64,000 nucleotides of DNA from Skermania piniformis. GTDB lineage: Bacteria; Actinomycetota; Actinomycetes; Mycobacteriales; Mycobacteriaceae. The translations under genes and the position numbers were made by a program. The notes under the pieces are model-generated. The model searched no databases. It saw nothing but the letters and a program-made list of their open reading frames with translations, and was not told where the DNA came from. This document shows, in pieces, positions 26,546 to 35,470 of the stretch. The stretch lies in assembly GCF_019285775.1 (NCBI RefSeq), contig NZ_CP079105.1:558001-622000 (forward strand), read 5' to 3'. The stretch's first letter is position 1; each line of letters opens with the position of its first letter.

Positions 26546-26579
26546 CTGATCTCCGTCTATGGCCGAGCAACATTGAAGC

Positions 26580-26663
26580 GGTGCCGACCGCGACGTCAGG
26601 GGAACCCCGATCGTCGTCGGCGCCCGAGGTGCTGCGCCGGAGTAGGAGCTGTCTGCGGCCCGG
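26580..26663. other. Post-array spacer region without a gene
   Basis: These 84 bases separate the last repeat from the convergent SGNH hydrolase stop. An imperfect hairpin (GACG-GGG ... CCC-CGTC, 26592-26615) could end array transcription, but there is no T-tract. Nothing else is evident. Confidence 0.3.
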
Positions 26664-27959
26664 TCAGCTACACCGAGACTCGAAGATGCGTAGGTCGATC
26701 GCGTCGGCCATCGCCTGATACCCGGCGGCGTTCGGGTGTAGCTTGTCCGGCCCGGCGTAGCTCGGCGCGAGGGTGTCCGGCGCTGCCGGGTCACGCAGCG
26801 CTGCGTCGAAGTCGATCACGGTGTCCGACCGGCGCTGGTCGCGGATCCAGGCGTTGACTCGCTGTCGAACCGGTTCGGCGTAGGGCAGGGTGAGCGCGCC
26901 GTCGAGTAGGGCGCCGCCGGTCGGCAGGATCGTGGCCAGATGTACTCGCAGGCCGGCGGCGTGCAGTCGGTCGATCAGCGCGTTGTAGGCGGCGACGACC
27001 TGGTCGTAGTCCGCCCCGATCGGGATGCCGAGATCGTTGATGCCCTCGGCCACGATCACATCCGTCACTCCGGCCTTGTCGATCGCGTCGGCCTGGATTC
27101 GGGCGACCGCGTTCGGCCCGAACTGCGGAATGAAGCCGTCTCGAGTGACCCGGTTGCCCGATATCCCCGCGTTCAGGACGGTGAACGGCTTGCCGGCGGC
27201 GTCGATCCGGCGCTGCAGAAAGTCGGGATATCGGACATTCCGATCGACCACGGAGACGTCTTGCGGCGTGCCGAGATAGTTCGCCGCGACGTATCCGTCG
27301 GTGATCGAGTCGCCGAGGGCAACGATGCTGCCGACGTTGCCCGGCGCCGTGACATCGAGTCCGGCTACCAACGGAACCGAACTCGTACGGAGCGACAGTG
27401 CCGAACCACTGGGATCGTCGACCTGGTCGCCGGTGAACGGCAGGCTGTAATAACTGGTCGCGTTCGCATTGAAATGCTGGGTGGGCAGTACGCCCACGCC
27501 GGGTACATGTACACCGACGGCCAACGGCTCGAAGGCGTCGAAGGCGAGCTCGATCGCGTCGCTCACGACGTCCCCGCCCGCCGGGATCGTGACGCCGCGA
27601 TTGCCGCCGAAAGTTACCTCACGCAGCGAATCCGCTTGTACGGCAGCACCAGCGGATTGCTTCCCGAGCGTGACGTGCCCGATGTCGATGGGTATCGGCC
27701 GAGCCCGGTTCGTCAGGTGCACGCGTACCGTCGAGCCGCCGCGGTGTGGGGTGAGGATAAGCCGGTAGGTCTGATCGGCGACCGAAGCCTGCGGTACCAG
27801 TGAGGGGTCGGACGTGCTCAGGGAATCCGTGGGCGCAGCCATCCAACTGCCGACCCAATGGGTTGCACCGCAATCGGCTGCGTTCGTCGGCGTCGCCGTG
27901 GCTACCGACGGGTAGCTCAACATCAGCGTCGTGCATACGCCGACCATCCACCTCTGCAC
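26664..27959 (-). CDS. Secreted SGNH/GDSL-family hydrolase
   Basis: A 431-residue exported esterase-like protein with an N-terminal signal peptide (about 1-23, ending VATATP). After a beta-rich N-terminal region of about 180 residues, the SGNH core shows block I ALGDSITDGY (nucleophile Ser), block II AGISGNR (Gly/Asn), block III GINDLG (Asn) and block V PDKLHPNAAGY (Asp/His). All four catalytic blocks are intact. Such proteins deacetylate or hydrolyse carbohydrate or lipid esters; the substrate here is unknown. The gene faces the CRISPR array and is divergent from the next operon, so it is probably a passenger between the two immunity loci. Confidence 0.87.
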   Translation of the reverse strand: MQRWMVGVCTTLMLSYPSVATATPTNAADCGATHWVGSWMAAPTDSLSTSDPSLVPQASVADQTYRLILTPHRGGSTVRVHLTNRARPIPIDIGHVTLGKQSAGAAVQADSLREVTFGGNRGVTIPAGGDVVSDAIELAFDAFEPLAVGVHVPGVGVLPTQHFNANATSYYSLPFTGDQVDDPSGSALSLRTSSVPLVAGLDVTAPGNVGSIVALGDSITDGYVAANYLGTPQDVSVVDRNVRYPDFLQRRIDAAGKPFTVLNAGISGNRVTRDGFIPQFGPNAVARIQADAIDKAGVTDVIVAEGINDLGIPIGADYDQVVAAYNALIDRLHAAGLRVHLATILPTGGALLDGALTLPYAEPVRQRVNAWIRDQRRSDTVIDFDAALRDPAAPDTLAPSYAGPDKLHPNAAGYQAMADAIDLRIFESRCS

Positions 27960-28318
27960 AGCTACAAGCTCCTGACCTCATCGTCGGCCTTCGTCGTTCA
28001 TTCCACCGGATTTGTCGAGGTGAACGGAGAACGGGTTCGGCGCGGCAAAGGCTATATCGCAACAGGTCGCGGCGGGTGCGGTTCACAACGTTCTCGCGGG
28101 CGGTTGGGTCGAGGATGGTCGGCCGACCCGACCCGGCGCATACCGAAGGTCGGCGGTAACCCCATCTTCACGTCCGGCTCGCCGAAAAGGCACCGAAAAG
28201 CTTCTGTCGACCTGCTTCGGTCCGGTCGAGATCGCTGCGCGCACAATGTAGTCGGGTCGGATATCCGCTGATGTCGTAGAGTTGTCGAGTTCATGCCGGA
28301 CTGCGGGACGGGAGGCGC
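27960..28318. promoter_or_regulatory. 359-base divergent intergenic region
   Basis: No coding sequence is credible here. The region must carry divergent promoters for the SGNH hydrolase and the alpha-CTD/GHKL/Z1 operon. A GGGAGG ribosome-binding site ends at about 28315, just before the GTG at 28319. I could not identify convincing -10/-35 pairs, a tracrRNA-like anti-repeat, or a strong palindrome. Confidence 0.35.
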
Positions 28319-30118
28319 GTGTACGACGTGAATGCGCTGACTCCGGATGAACTGATTGCGACGACGTGGGTCGAGCTGTTTCCCTGGCTCGATGACTACG
28401 TATCCGATCGAGCGGTGCCGCTCGAGCGGCTCGCCGAACCGTCGGATTGGTGGCTTGCCGACACTCCTGCGGTGACCGGCGCCGAAGCGGACCTGGAGAA
28501 AATTCTCGCAGAATTGGCCGACCTGTACGTCGTCGATCAGAAGGCGCGAACGTTCGCCGAAGCATTCCCCATGGTCGACGCTGCATTACCGGTCACCGCC
28601 TTGCGACTGGAACCGGTCGCGCTGACCGCGGTCCGACGGCGCTGCCCGGGCTACTCCATCGCGCCGTTGCTCGACCTGACCGCGGGCGAGTTGTTCGTGG
28701 TGCGGGGGATCGGCGAGCAGACGGTGACCGAGATCGTGTTCGGTCTGCTGTTGGTCAGCGTGCTTCGATCGCCGGCTGCGGGCGCGCCGAGCGACCCGGA
28801 CTCGCCCGCGGTGCTGGACCAGATCGGTATCGATCTGGCCGCCCTGGCCCACTGGCAACAACGGCGGGGCGAGCGACACCGTCCGCTGATCGAGGTGCAC
28901 CTCGACGACGAACCGCCTGCGGAGGTGCAGGATGTGGTCCGCCGGATCACGGCGATCACGGCGGCCGACTTCCCGGACTACGATCCCGGCGACCCGGTCG
29001 CGGAGCTGGAACGGTTGATCGCCGGATTCGACGAGCCGCGCGCGGAGGTCCTCCGGGGCCGGCTGATGGCCGAACCGCCGGAGCGGATCGGTGCGGTCGC
29101 GATCCGGCTACACCTGTCGAAAGGGCGGGTGCGTAGCCTCGAGTCGGAGATCAAGCAGCGTTTTCTGCGAACCTGCGATTTCGGTACCGCCGCCGGAGCG
29201 CTGCTGGCGAGTATCCGGGCCGACATGCGGCCGGTCGCCCATCTGGACCGCCTGATCAGCGCGCATCCGGTGCTCGCCGCGCCGGTGCCGTCGGTGGGTG
29301 TGCCGCTGTGGTTTGCCCTGGACCGGTTCGACGACATCTTCGAGGTGACCGACGACTGGGCCGCGGCGCCCAACGTGTCCGCGGCCCGGCTGCGGACCGC
29401 CGAGGTACTGGTCGACTTGACCGACGACGACGGCACGGTCCAGCCGGACGAGCTTGCCGGGGTGTTCGCCATGCCGGTGGTCGAACTGCGTCGTTGGTTG
29501 AGCTGGTGCGAGCTGCCGGCGGGGGACGAAGTGGTGCTCGCCGGCGCACGGGCAGCCGGGTCGAGCCGTGGAACGAAACCGCGCGCGGCCACGGCGCCCG
29601 CGCGGACCCGCGGACTGTACCGCTATCCCGGCGGGTGGCGATATCGGCTCACCGTCACTCCGGATCACTTGCGCGGGTTCGGCTTCGCCGTATCCTCCGG
29701 GGTGGCCGACGCGTTCGGCTGCGCCCCGGGCACATCCCGCACCCTGACCAGCCGGCTCGGTCCGCAGGTGGTCCGCTACACCGGTCCGCAGCCGACCTGC
29801 GGGACGATCAGTCGTTTTCTGCGTGAGCTCGGCTCGGTCGCGGGCGATGTGGTTTTTCTCGAGGTCGCCGACGACGACCGGTTCGACGTGTTGCTGCCGG
29901 CGGCCGACCCGGGAACCCAGCTGGGCGCGGCCCTGGTCGCCATCGGGCATCGGGCGCCGGACTGCGCGCCGGCGGATGCGGTCGGACAACTGGCCGCCGC
30001 GGTCGGCCTGCCCGGCGAAACGCGCCCCCGCACCATCCTGTCCGCCTACCGGGACCGGGCCGCCGACCCCGTCATCGACCACCTCGAACGGGCCTGGCTG
30101 CCGCACGGAGATCGATGA
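28319..30118 (+). CDS. RNA-polymerase alpha-CTD/sigma-region-4-like DNA-binding protein, first gene of the GHKL-Z1 operon
   Basis: A 599-residue protein of unknown function. Residues about 90-148 match the RpoA C-terminal helix-hairpin-helix pattern, including PLLDLTAGELFVVRGIGEQT. Residues about 240-285 resemble sigma-70 region 4, ending in the helix pair RLHLSKGRVRSLESEIKQRF. The C-terminal half (about 430-599) begins with RGLYRYPGGWRYRL and is unrecognised. The combination suggests DNA binding, perhaps sensing or regulating transcription at target DNA. It starts at a GTG behind GGGAGG, and its stop overlaps the GHKL ATPase ATG by 4 bases. It could be the operon's specificity or regulatory subunit; that is inference. 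No nuclease motif was recognised. Confidence 0.65.
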   Translation: MYDVNALTPDELIATTWVELFPWLDDYVSDRAVPLERLAEPSDWWLADTPAVTGAEADLEKILAELADLYVVDQKARTFAEAFPMVDAALPVTALRLEPVALTAVRRRCPGYSIAPLLDLTAGELFVVRGIGEQTVTEIVFGLLLVSVLRSPAAGAPSDPDSPAVLDQIGIDLAALAHWQQRRGERHRPLIEVHLDDEPPAEVQDVVRRITAITAADFPDYDPGDPVAELERLIAGFDEPRAEVLRGRLMAEPPERIGAVAIRLHLSKGRVRSLESEIKQRFLRTCDFGTAAGALLASIRADMRPVAHLDRLISAHPVLAAPVPSVGVPLWFALDRFDDIFEVTDDWAAAPNVSAARLRTAEVLVDLTDDDGTVQPDELAGVFAMPVVELRRWLSWCELPAGDEVVLAGARAAGSSRGTKPRAATAPARTRGLYRYPGGWRYRLTVTPDHLRGFGFAVSSGVADAFGCAPGTSRTLTSRLGPQVVRYTGPQPTCGTISRFLRELGSVAGDVVFLEVADDDRFDVLLPAADPGTQLGAALVAIGHRAPDCAPADAVGQLAAAVGLPGETRPRTILSAYRDRAADPVIDHLERAWLPHGDR

Positions 30119-31584
30119 CCAGCACCACCTCGGCCGGCCTCACCTCGGCCGGTCCCACCTCCGACACGGCGCAGGTGGCCGCCGCGTTGGGGCTGCACCA
30201 CACGTTGAACACCGCGATGGCCGATCTCGTGGACAACGCCGTCGACGCCGGTGCCGGCCAGGTACTTGTGCGGTTCATGTCGGCCGATGGGGTGATCGAG
30301 GGTATCCGGATCATCGACGACGGCGCCGGTATGACCCCGGACGAGCTCGACGCGGCGATGGCGTACCGGCGTCGCTCCGGCTACCGCGACACCGACTTGG
30401 GGCATTTCGGGGTCGGGCTGAAGGCCGCATCGTTCAGTCAGGCGGATACCCTCGTGGTGTGGAGCTCGACCGCCCGGTCGGCTCCGGCCGGTCGTCGGTT
30501 GCAGCGGGCGGCGCCGACCGAGATATCCACCGAGGACACGGCTTCGGCTGCCGAGCAGTGGTCGAATGCGCACCCGCGGTTCCCGATGGCCACCGGGACG
30601 GTGGTCGAGTGGCGGCGGCTGCGTGGCGCGTTGACCATGGTCGCCGCGGACGAACGGGACGCGTGGCTCGAAACCGTGATCACCGAAGTCCGGGCCCACC
30701 TCGGCGTGGTATTCCACCGGCGGATCGCCGCCGGTTTCCGGATCACCCTGGACGTGTACGACGTCGGCGCGCGCCGGGCCGGACCGCAACGCGCCGTCGC
30801 GGCCATCGATCCGTTCGGTTATCCCAGATCGGGGCACCCGGACTATCCCCAGCCGCGTGCGGTGGCGGTGGGCACCCGCACGCTGGCGGTGACGCTGCAC
30901 CTGTGGCCGGCGCGCAGCTCGCTGCCCCAGTTCCGGATCGGCGGAGCACCCGGCCGGGACCTGCAGGGACTGTATGTGTATCGCAACGATCGACTTTTGC
31001 AGATCGGTGGATGGAACGAGTTGATCCGCGGTCGAACAGAATTCGGCCTTGCTCGGGTCGCGCTGGAGTTACCGTCGGACCTGCTCGGGCAGATCGTGAT
31101 CAATCCGGAGAAGGCCGGTGTCACCCTCGACGCGACTGCCGCTCAGGCCTTGCGGACCGCGCTCGGCGCCGCTGCGGGTCCGGCCTCCCCACCGGCCGGC
31201 TACCTGGCGGATGCGGTAACGCTGATGCGGGCGGCGCGCAGCACCCGGCCCCGTCCGATCACCCTGGTCGAGCCGGAATCCGGCTTGCCGGAGGACGTGT
31301 TGGACGAGATCGCCGACGTGGTCGACTTCACCGGCGACGCCGACCCGGTGCGGATCGGCTGGCGGGCGCTGGCGCGCGATGCGTTCTTCGAGGTCGACCT
31401 GACCGGCCGCACGCTTTGGCTGAACGCTCGTTATCGGCGGATCCTGGTCGGCGGTCGCAGCGTGGACAATACCGACCTTCCGGTCGTGCGGGCATTGCTG
31501 TTCCTGTTGACTCAGGAGATGTTTGCCGGAGTTCGACACAGCCGTCGGAGCGGGAGACCATGCGCGCCTGGCAGGCGATTCTGA
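30115..31584 (+). CDS. MORC/MutL-type GHKL ATPase, 3' end frameshifted
   Basis: A 489-residue reading frame with a GHKL fold. The N-box is ADLVDNAVDAGA (36-47), motif G1 DDGAGM (68-73) and motif G2 GHFGVGLKAASFS (96-108). The G2 form is that of the prokaryotic MORC/MutL-like ATPases described in restriction-type gene neighbourhoods with Z1 proteins. ATP-driven dimer closure on DNA is the family expectation. The frame runs through LLTQEMFAGV, then turns into an Arg/Pro-rich tail ending at 31584. The -1 frame instead continues to a TGA at 31629-31631 that overlaps the Z1 start. A one-base deletion or sequencing error near 31535-31555 is therefore likely, and the ancestral gene ended at 31631. 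Confidence 0.8.
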   Translation: MTSTTSAGLTSAGPTSDTAQVAAALGLHHTLNTAMADLVDNAVDAGAGQVLVRFMSADGVIEGIRIIDDGAGMTPDELDAAMAYRRRSGYRDTDLGHFGVGLKAASFSQADTLVVWSSTARSAPAGRRLQRAAPTEISTEDTASAAEQWSNAHPRFPMATGTVVEWRRLRGALTMVAADERDAWLETVITEVRAHLGVVFHRRIAAGFRITLDVYDVGARRAGPQRAVAAIDPFGYPRSGHPDYPQPRAVAVGTRTLAVTLHLWPARSSLPQFRIGGAPGRDLQGLYVYRNDRLLQIGGWNELIRGRTEFGLARVALELPSDLLGQIVINPEKAGVTLDATAAQALRTALGAAAGPASPPAGYLADAVTLMRAARSTRPRPITLVEPESGLPEDVLDEIADVVDFTGDADPVRIGWRALARDAFFEVDLTGRTLWLNARYRRILVGGRSVDNTDLPVVRALLFLLTQEMFAGVRHSRRSGRPCAPGRRF

Positions 31585-31631
31585 TCGCGGCCGTGACCGC
31601 GCATCAGCAGCGCGCGGCGGAGCCCGGGTGA
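31539..31631 (+). other. Displaced C-terminal codons of the GHKL ATPase (-1 frame)
   Basis: In this frame the sequence reads QPSERETMRAWQAILIAAVT and then HQQRAAEPG before TGA. The helix MRAWQAILIAAV resembles the LWQAILTAAV-type C-terminus I recall for MORC-like ATPases of Z1 operons. The stop forms a GTGA overlap with the Z1 start, the same coupling seen at the other junctions of this operon. Confidence 0.6.
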
Positions 31632-34564
31632 ACGAGCTCGTCGAGGCCGTCGCGCGCGAGTTCGGGGAATACCCCCCGGCCGCGCTGCTGGCCCCGGTTC
31701 GGGCGCGGCTGTCCGAGGCGGCGCGGGGCGAGGTCGACATCACGACGATCGTCACGGTGTTGGTCGACGACAGCCTGCCCGACCTGCATAGCGCGGTATC
31801 GAGCTGTGTGCGTCGCTGGACCAGCGAGGCTGCGGCAGCGTGGATCGAGGACACCGCACCCGGCTCGGCAGAACGCCGCGCCTTGATCTGGCAGCGACTG
31901 GGCATTCCGGCGGAGGCATGGCCGGAGCTGGAGCTGCGGTACCCGCACCACGGTTCGCCCGCCGTGATCGCGGCGCCGCAGCCCTGGGCCCCCTGGTACA
32001 CGCCGGAACGCCGGCACGCGCGCGACTTCTACTGGCGGGCCTATCGCCGGATGCTCCTCGGAAAAGGCTGGCCGACCGATGTCGTCGACAAGCTCGACGA
32101 AGCCACCGGTGAGGTGGTGCAGCGGCTCGCCGACCCGACCCGACCCGAGCCCTACCAGTCCAAAGGGCTGGTGGTCGGCTATGTACAGAGCGGGAAGACG
32201 GCCAACTTCACCGGGGTGATCGCGAAGGCGATCGACGCGGGGTACCGGTTGATCATCGTGCTCACCGGAACGATCGAGATTCTTCGGGCGCAGACTCAGC
32301 GTCGGCTGGACATGGAACTGGTCGGGCGCCAGAATATCGGTCTCGACGACGACTATCTCGACGACAGCGCTTGGCTGGATGGGGAATTCATCGAACACGA
32401 GATCGACCCCAACCACGACGGCGCGGTGCCGGCGATCCGTCGGCTCACCGGCGCCACCTACGACTTCAAGGCGCTCGGCAAAGGCCTGGGCGCGCTGCAC
32501 TACGAGATGACCGACCACGGCAAGCCGCTGAACGACCCGGTCAATCTGTTCCCGGCGAACGTCCGGATCGCGGTGGTGAAGAAGAATTCGACGGTCCTGA
32601 CCAAGCTGGTCGGTGACCTGAAGCGGATTCCGACCGACGTCGCGACGATCCCGGCGTTGATCATCGACGACGAGGCCGACCAGGCGTCGATCAACACGAT
32701 CGATCCGAACAAGACCACCAAGAAGGACGCCGACGATCGGATCGAGCGGACGGCGATCAACGCCCGGATCGCCGACCTGCTCCAGCTGCTCGGCCGCGCG
32801 CAGTACGTCGGCTACACGGCGACGCCGTTCGCGAACGTGTTCGTCGACCCGACCGATTCCGCCGGAATCTTCCCGAGCGACTTCATCGTCAGCCTGGCCC
32901 GGCCGGACGGGTATATGGGTGGCGCGGACTTCCACGATTTGACGCGGCCGCACGATGCGGCGGCGAATGATCCGACCTGGTCCAACCGGGCGGCATATGT
33001 TCGAGACCTGCGACCGGAATGCGATGCCGACGTCGAGGTCGAGCAGCGCGAGGCATTGGACGCGTTCGTGCTCGCCGGCGCGATCAAGCTGCTGCGGCAA
33101 GAGCGGGGACCGTACCGCTTCCGGCATCACACGATGTTGGTGCACCAGTCGGTGCGTACCGCCGAGCATGCGGCGCTCGCCGAAGACTTCCGCGGGCTCT
33201 GGCGGACCGGCGGATACAGCACGCCGGCCGGCTTGGATCGGCTACAGCAATTGTGGGAGCGCGACTTTCGTCCGGTATCGGTGGCTCGGGCCGAGCCGGG
33301 AGCGGTGGTACCGGGCGCGTTCACCGAGTTGGAACCGTATATCGGTGCCGCAGTGGATCGGATCTCGGCCGGCGCCAGCCCGGTGATCGTGGTCAACGGT
33401 GCTGCCGAGCGGGACTATCAGCAGGACGAGCTGGATTTCCAAGCCGGTGGCGTATGGAAGATCCTGGTCGGCGGGACCAAGCTGAGCCGCGGATTCACCG
33501 TGGACGGCTTGACCGTCACCTACTTCGCTCGCCGAACAGCGATGGCGGACACGCTGATGCAGATCGGGCGATGGTTCGGGTTTCGGCCTGGCTATCGGGA
33601 TCTGGTGCGGCTCTACATTATCCGGAATGTCACCGGGCCGGGCGGGGCGAGCTTCGACATGTACGAAGCGTTCGAGGCGATCATCCGGGACGAGGAGGAG
33701 TTTCGTGGGGAGTTGAGTCGGTTCGCCGGGCTGAACTCCGACGGTGCGCCGATGGTCACGCCACGGGACGTGCCGCCCATGGTGTTCCAGCAGCTGCCGT
33801 GGCTGCGGCCGACCGATCGGACGAAGATGTTCAACGCGGAAGAGACTTTTCGCGGTGTCGGCGGGCAGAGTTTCAGCTTCACCATGCAGCCGCCGCGGGG
33901 CGACGGTTCCGGCAATCGTCGACACTTCCGGCTGGTCGAGCCGTTGTTGGCGGTGCTGAACCACGTCGACGAGTTCGAGATGCGCGGGGCCGACGATCGC
34001 GTCCTCACCTTTGCCGCCCGGTACGGCATCGTTGCGGCGGAGGAGATTCTGCAGATCGTCTCCGGGTTCGAGTGGGATGCGAAGTGGTCGTTCGAGCCGC
34101 ATCGCGCCGCGCTCGAAGATGCGATTCGGCGGGGCAAGCTGGACGACTTCGCGGTGTTGCTGCCGCAGCCGAAGACCCGGAAGCCACTTGCCGTTCGCGG
34201 GTTCGCGCAGTCGTTGCCGGTGGTGCGGCGCCAGCGGCAGGAACTGAAGTACCGCACCGGGTTTTCCGGCACCGCAGTGCGCGAGCGCGATGCGATCGAG
34301 CACATCGCCGGTAGTCCGGAGCGGCGCGGCGGTGCCGCGGCCGACCGGTTACGCACGCGCACCCGAGGCGGGATGATCCTGCTCTTCGCCAGCGATCCGG
34401 TGGAGAACAGCCGACAGATGAAGCGGGCCGAGGACGGTCCGATCGATCCGTCGGACCTGGCCACCCTGTTCGCGTACGCACTACCGTTCGATGCGAATCC
34501 GCTTCCGCGGGTCGGGTTTCGGGTACGCAGCCAGGGCGGTGGCGCGATCGTGGATGCCACCTGA
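31628..34564 (+). CDS. Z1-domain SF2-helicase-like protein
   Basis: A 978-residue protein. Walker A is VGYVQSGKTAN (183-193), motif II is IIDDEAD (345-351) and motif III is YTATPF (396-401). Motifs V/VI lie at about 610-650: GGTKLSRGFTVDGLTVTYF then MQIGRWFGFRPGY. This is the core of the Z1 family (PF10593), helicase-like proteins found in restriction-type operons with MORC/MutL ATPases. The usual partners (cytosine methylase, PD-(D/E)XK nuclease, AIPR protein) are not beside it. Which part cuts DNA, if any, cannot be seen. The GTG at 31628 fits the GTGA overlap with the ATPase's displaced stop; upstream in-frame codons read antisense-like. ParA follows after 51 bases. Confidence 0.85.
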   Translation: MNELVEAVAREFGEYPPAALLAPVRARLSEAARGEVDITTIVTVLVDDSLPDLHSAVSSCVRRWTSEAAAAWIEDTAPGSAERRALIWQRLGIPAEAWPELELRYPHHGSPAVIAAPQPWAPWYTPERRHARDFYWRAYRRMLLGKGWPTDVVDKLDEATGEVVQRLADPTRPEPYQSKGLVVGYVQSGKTANFTGVIAKAIDAGYRLIIVLTGTIEILRAQTQRRLDMELVGRQNIGLDDDYLDDSAWLDGEFIEHEIDPNHDGAVPAIRRLTGATYDFKALGKGLGALHYEMTDHGKPLNDPVNLFPANVRIAVVKKNSTVLTKLVGDLKRIPTDVATIPALIIDDEADQASINTIDPNKTTKKDADDRIERTAINARIADLLQLLGRAQYVGYTATPFANVFVDPTDSAGIFPSDFIVSLARPDGYMGGADFHDLTRPHDAAANDPTWSNRAAYVRDLRPECDADVEVEQREALDAFVLAGAIKLLRQERGPYRFRHHTMLVHQSVRTAEHAALAEDFRGLWRTGGYSTPAGLDRLQQLWERDFRPVSVARAEPGAVVPGAFTELEPYIGAAVDRISAGASPVIVVNGAAERDYQQDELDFQAGGVWKILVGGTKLSRGFTVDGLTVTYFARRTAMADTLMQIGRWFGFRPGYRDLVRLYIIRNVTGPGGASFDMYEAFEAIIRDEEEFRGELSRFAGLNSDGAPMVTPRDVPPMVFQQLPWLRPTDRTKMFNAEETFRGVGGQSFSFTMQPPRGDGSGNRRHFRLVEPLLAVLNHVDEFEMRGADDRVLTFAARYGIVAAEEILQIVSGFEWDAKWSFEPHRAALEDAIRRGKLDDFAVLLPQPKTRKPLAVRGFAQSLPVVRRQRQELKYRTGFSGTAVRERDAIEHIAGSPERRGGAAADRLRTRTRGGMILLFASDPVENSRQMKRAEDGPIDPSDLATLFAYALPFDANPLPRVGFRVRSQGGGAIVDAT

Positions 34565-34615
34565 ACGACATCCCGGGCCGTCGATTCCGGCCGCTCCAGA
34601 GAGGGGAAACCTGCG

Positions 34616-35470
34616 ATGGCAAAGGTGATTGCCACGATCAATCTCAAGGGCGGTGTGGGCAAGACGACCATCACCGCCGCGGTGGCCGAGTTCATGGGTG
34701 GCCTGTTCGGTCAGCGAGTGCTGCTGATCGACCTGGATTCGCAGATCAACCTGACCACGATGATGATCGGGGAAGACCTCTGGGTGCAGCTCAACAACGC
34801 CGGCCGCACCCTCGCCGACGCGTTCCGGGACGCTGTCGGGGGCACTGCCGAGTTCGATATCGAGACGGCCGTGCAGCGGGGAGTATCACCGGTGCGGCAG
34901 GTCTCGGGGGTGGATCTGCTGCCGTCGTCGCTGGATCTGATCGAGCTCCAGGAGGAGGTTGCCGCACTACATCTGCGCCGCGGCGGCGGTGTCGGCGCGA
35001 TGTACATTCTGCGCGATGCCATCGCGCCCGTGCTGGACTGCTACGACTACGTGCTGATCGACTGTCCGCCGAACGTCGGACCGATCACCCGCAACGGCCT
35101 GGCGATCGCCGATGCATATATCATGCCCACCATCCCGGATGTGTTGTCCACCTACGGTATTCCGCAGATACAGAAGATGGTTGCGGAGTTCGGTGCCACC
35201 CTGGGGCGGCGGATCGTGGAGCTCGGACTGGTGATCACCAAGTACAAGGCCAACTCGACGGTGCACCGGACGATCGTGCGCAATCTGCGGCGCGATCCCA
35301 CCATCCAGAACGTACTGCCGACCTACCTGCGCGAGGCGAATGCGATCTCGGCGGCAGCGGAGTATCGCGACTACAGCACATTGCGAAACCGGTACGGAAA
35401 TCAGGGCCAGTACGAAGAGCTGGAGAGCATCACCCGGACCATCTTGACCGAAGCGGAGAGCAAGCTGTGA
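34616..35470 (+). CDS. ParA/MinD-type ATPase of the GHKL-Z1 operon
   Basis: A 284-residue P-loop ATPase. The deviant Walker A is LKGGVGKTT (10-18), with LIDLDSQ (A') and DYVLIDCPPN (Walker B). These are intact, so ATP-dependent dimerisation and DNA binding are expected. No ParB or parS is nearby; the small coupled protein downstream may be the partner. A good ribosome-binding site (GAGAGGGGA) precedes the ATG, and the stop overlaps the next start by 4 bases. A partitioning-type ATPase in a Z1 operon could mean plasmid or island maintenance, or a positioning/sensing subunit. Confidence 0.85.
   Translation: MAKVIATINLKGGVGKTTITAAVAEFMGGLFGQRVLLIDLDSQINLTTMMIGEDLWVQLNNAGRTLADAFRDAVGGTAEFDIETAVQRGVSPVRQVSGVDLLPSSLDLIELQEEVAALHLRRGGGVGAMYILRDAIAPVLDCYDYVLIDCPPNVGPITRNGLAIADAYIMPTIPDVLSTYGIPQIQKMVAEFGATLGRRIVELGLVITKYKANSTVHRTIVRNLRRDPTIQNVLPTYLREANAISAAAEYRDYSTLRNRYGNQGQYEELESITRTILTEAESKL

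Larger units (their letters stand above)
22488..26579 (+). CRISPR. CRISPR array: 55 identical 36-bp repeats plus one degenerate terminal repeat, 55 spacers
   Basis: The 36-base repeat begins CTGATCTCCG and ends GCAACATTGAAGC. I counted 56 copies. The first 55, starting at 22488, 22561, 22635 and so on to 26470, appear identical. The last (26546-26579) is 34 bases, with a 2-base loss and G/C changes in the hairpin region. Spacers are 33-42 bases, mostly 36-40, with no duplicates seen. Within the repeat, CTCCGTC and GGCGGAG form a 7-bp stem (one G-U) around a UAUAU loop. The terminal ATTGAAGC resembles the 8-nt 5' handle (ATTGAAAC type) of class 1 crRNAs, so transcription runs left to right from the cas2 side. 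The decayed right end agrees with this. Confidence 0.97.

Noticed and set aside
22488-26579. Long open frames across the array on both strands, for example repeated LLRHIDGDQ or DLRLYGGATLK peptides
   Set aside because: They are translations of the CRISPR repeat and spacers, with no ribosome-binding sites or family resemblance.
26592-26615. Intrinsic terminator after the CRISPR array
   Set aside because: The hairpin is imperfect and there is no T-run; not strong enough to annotate as a terminator.
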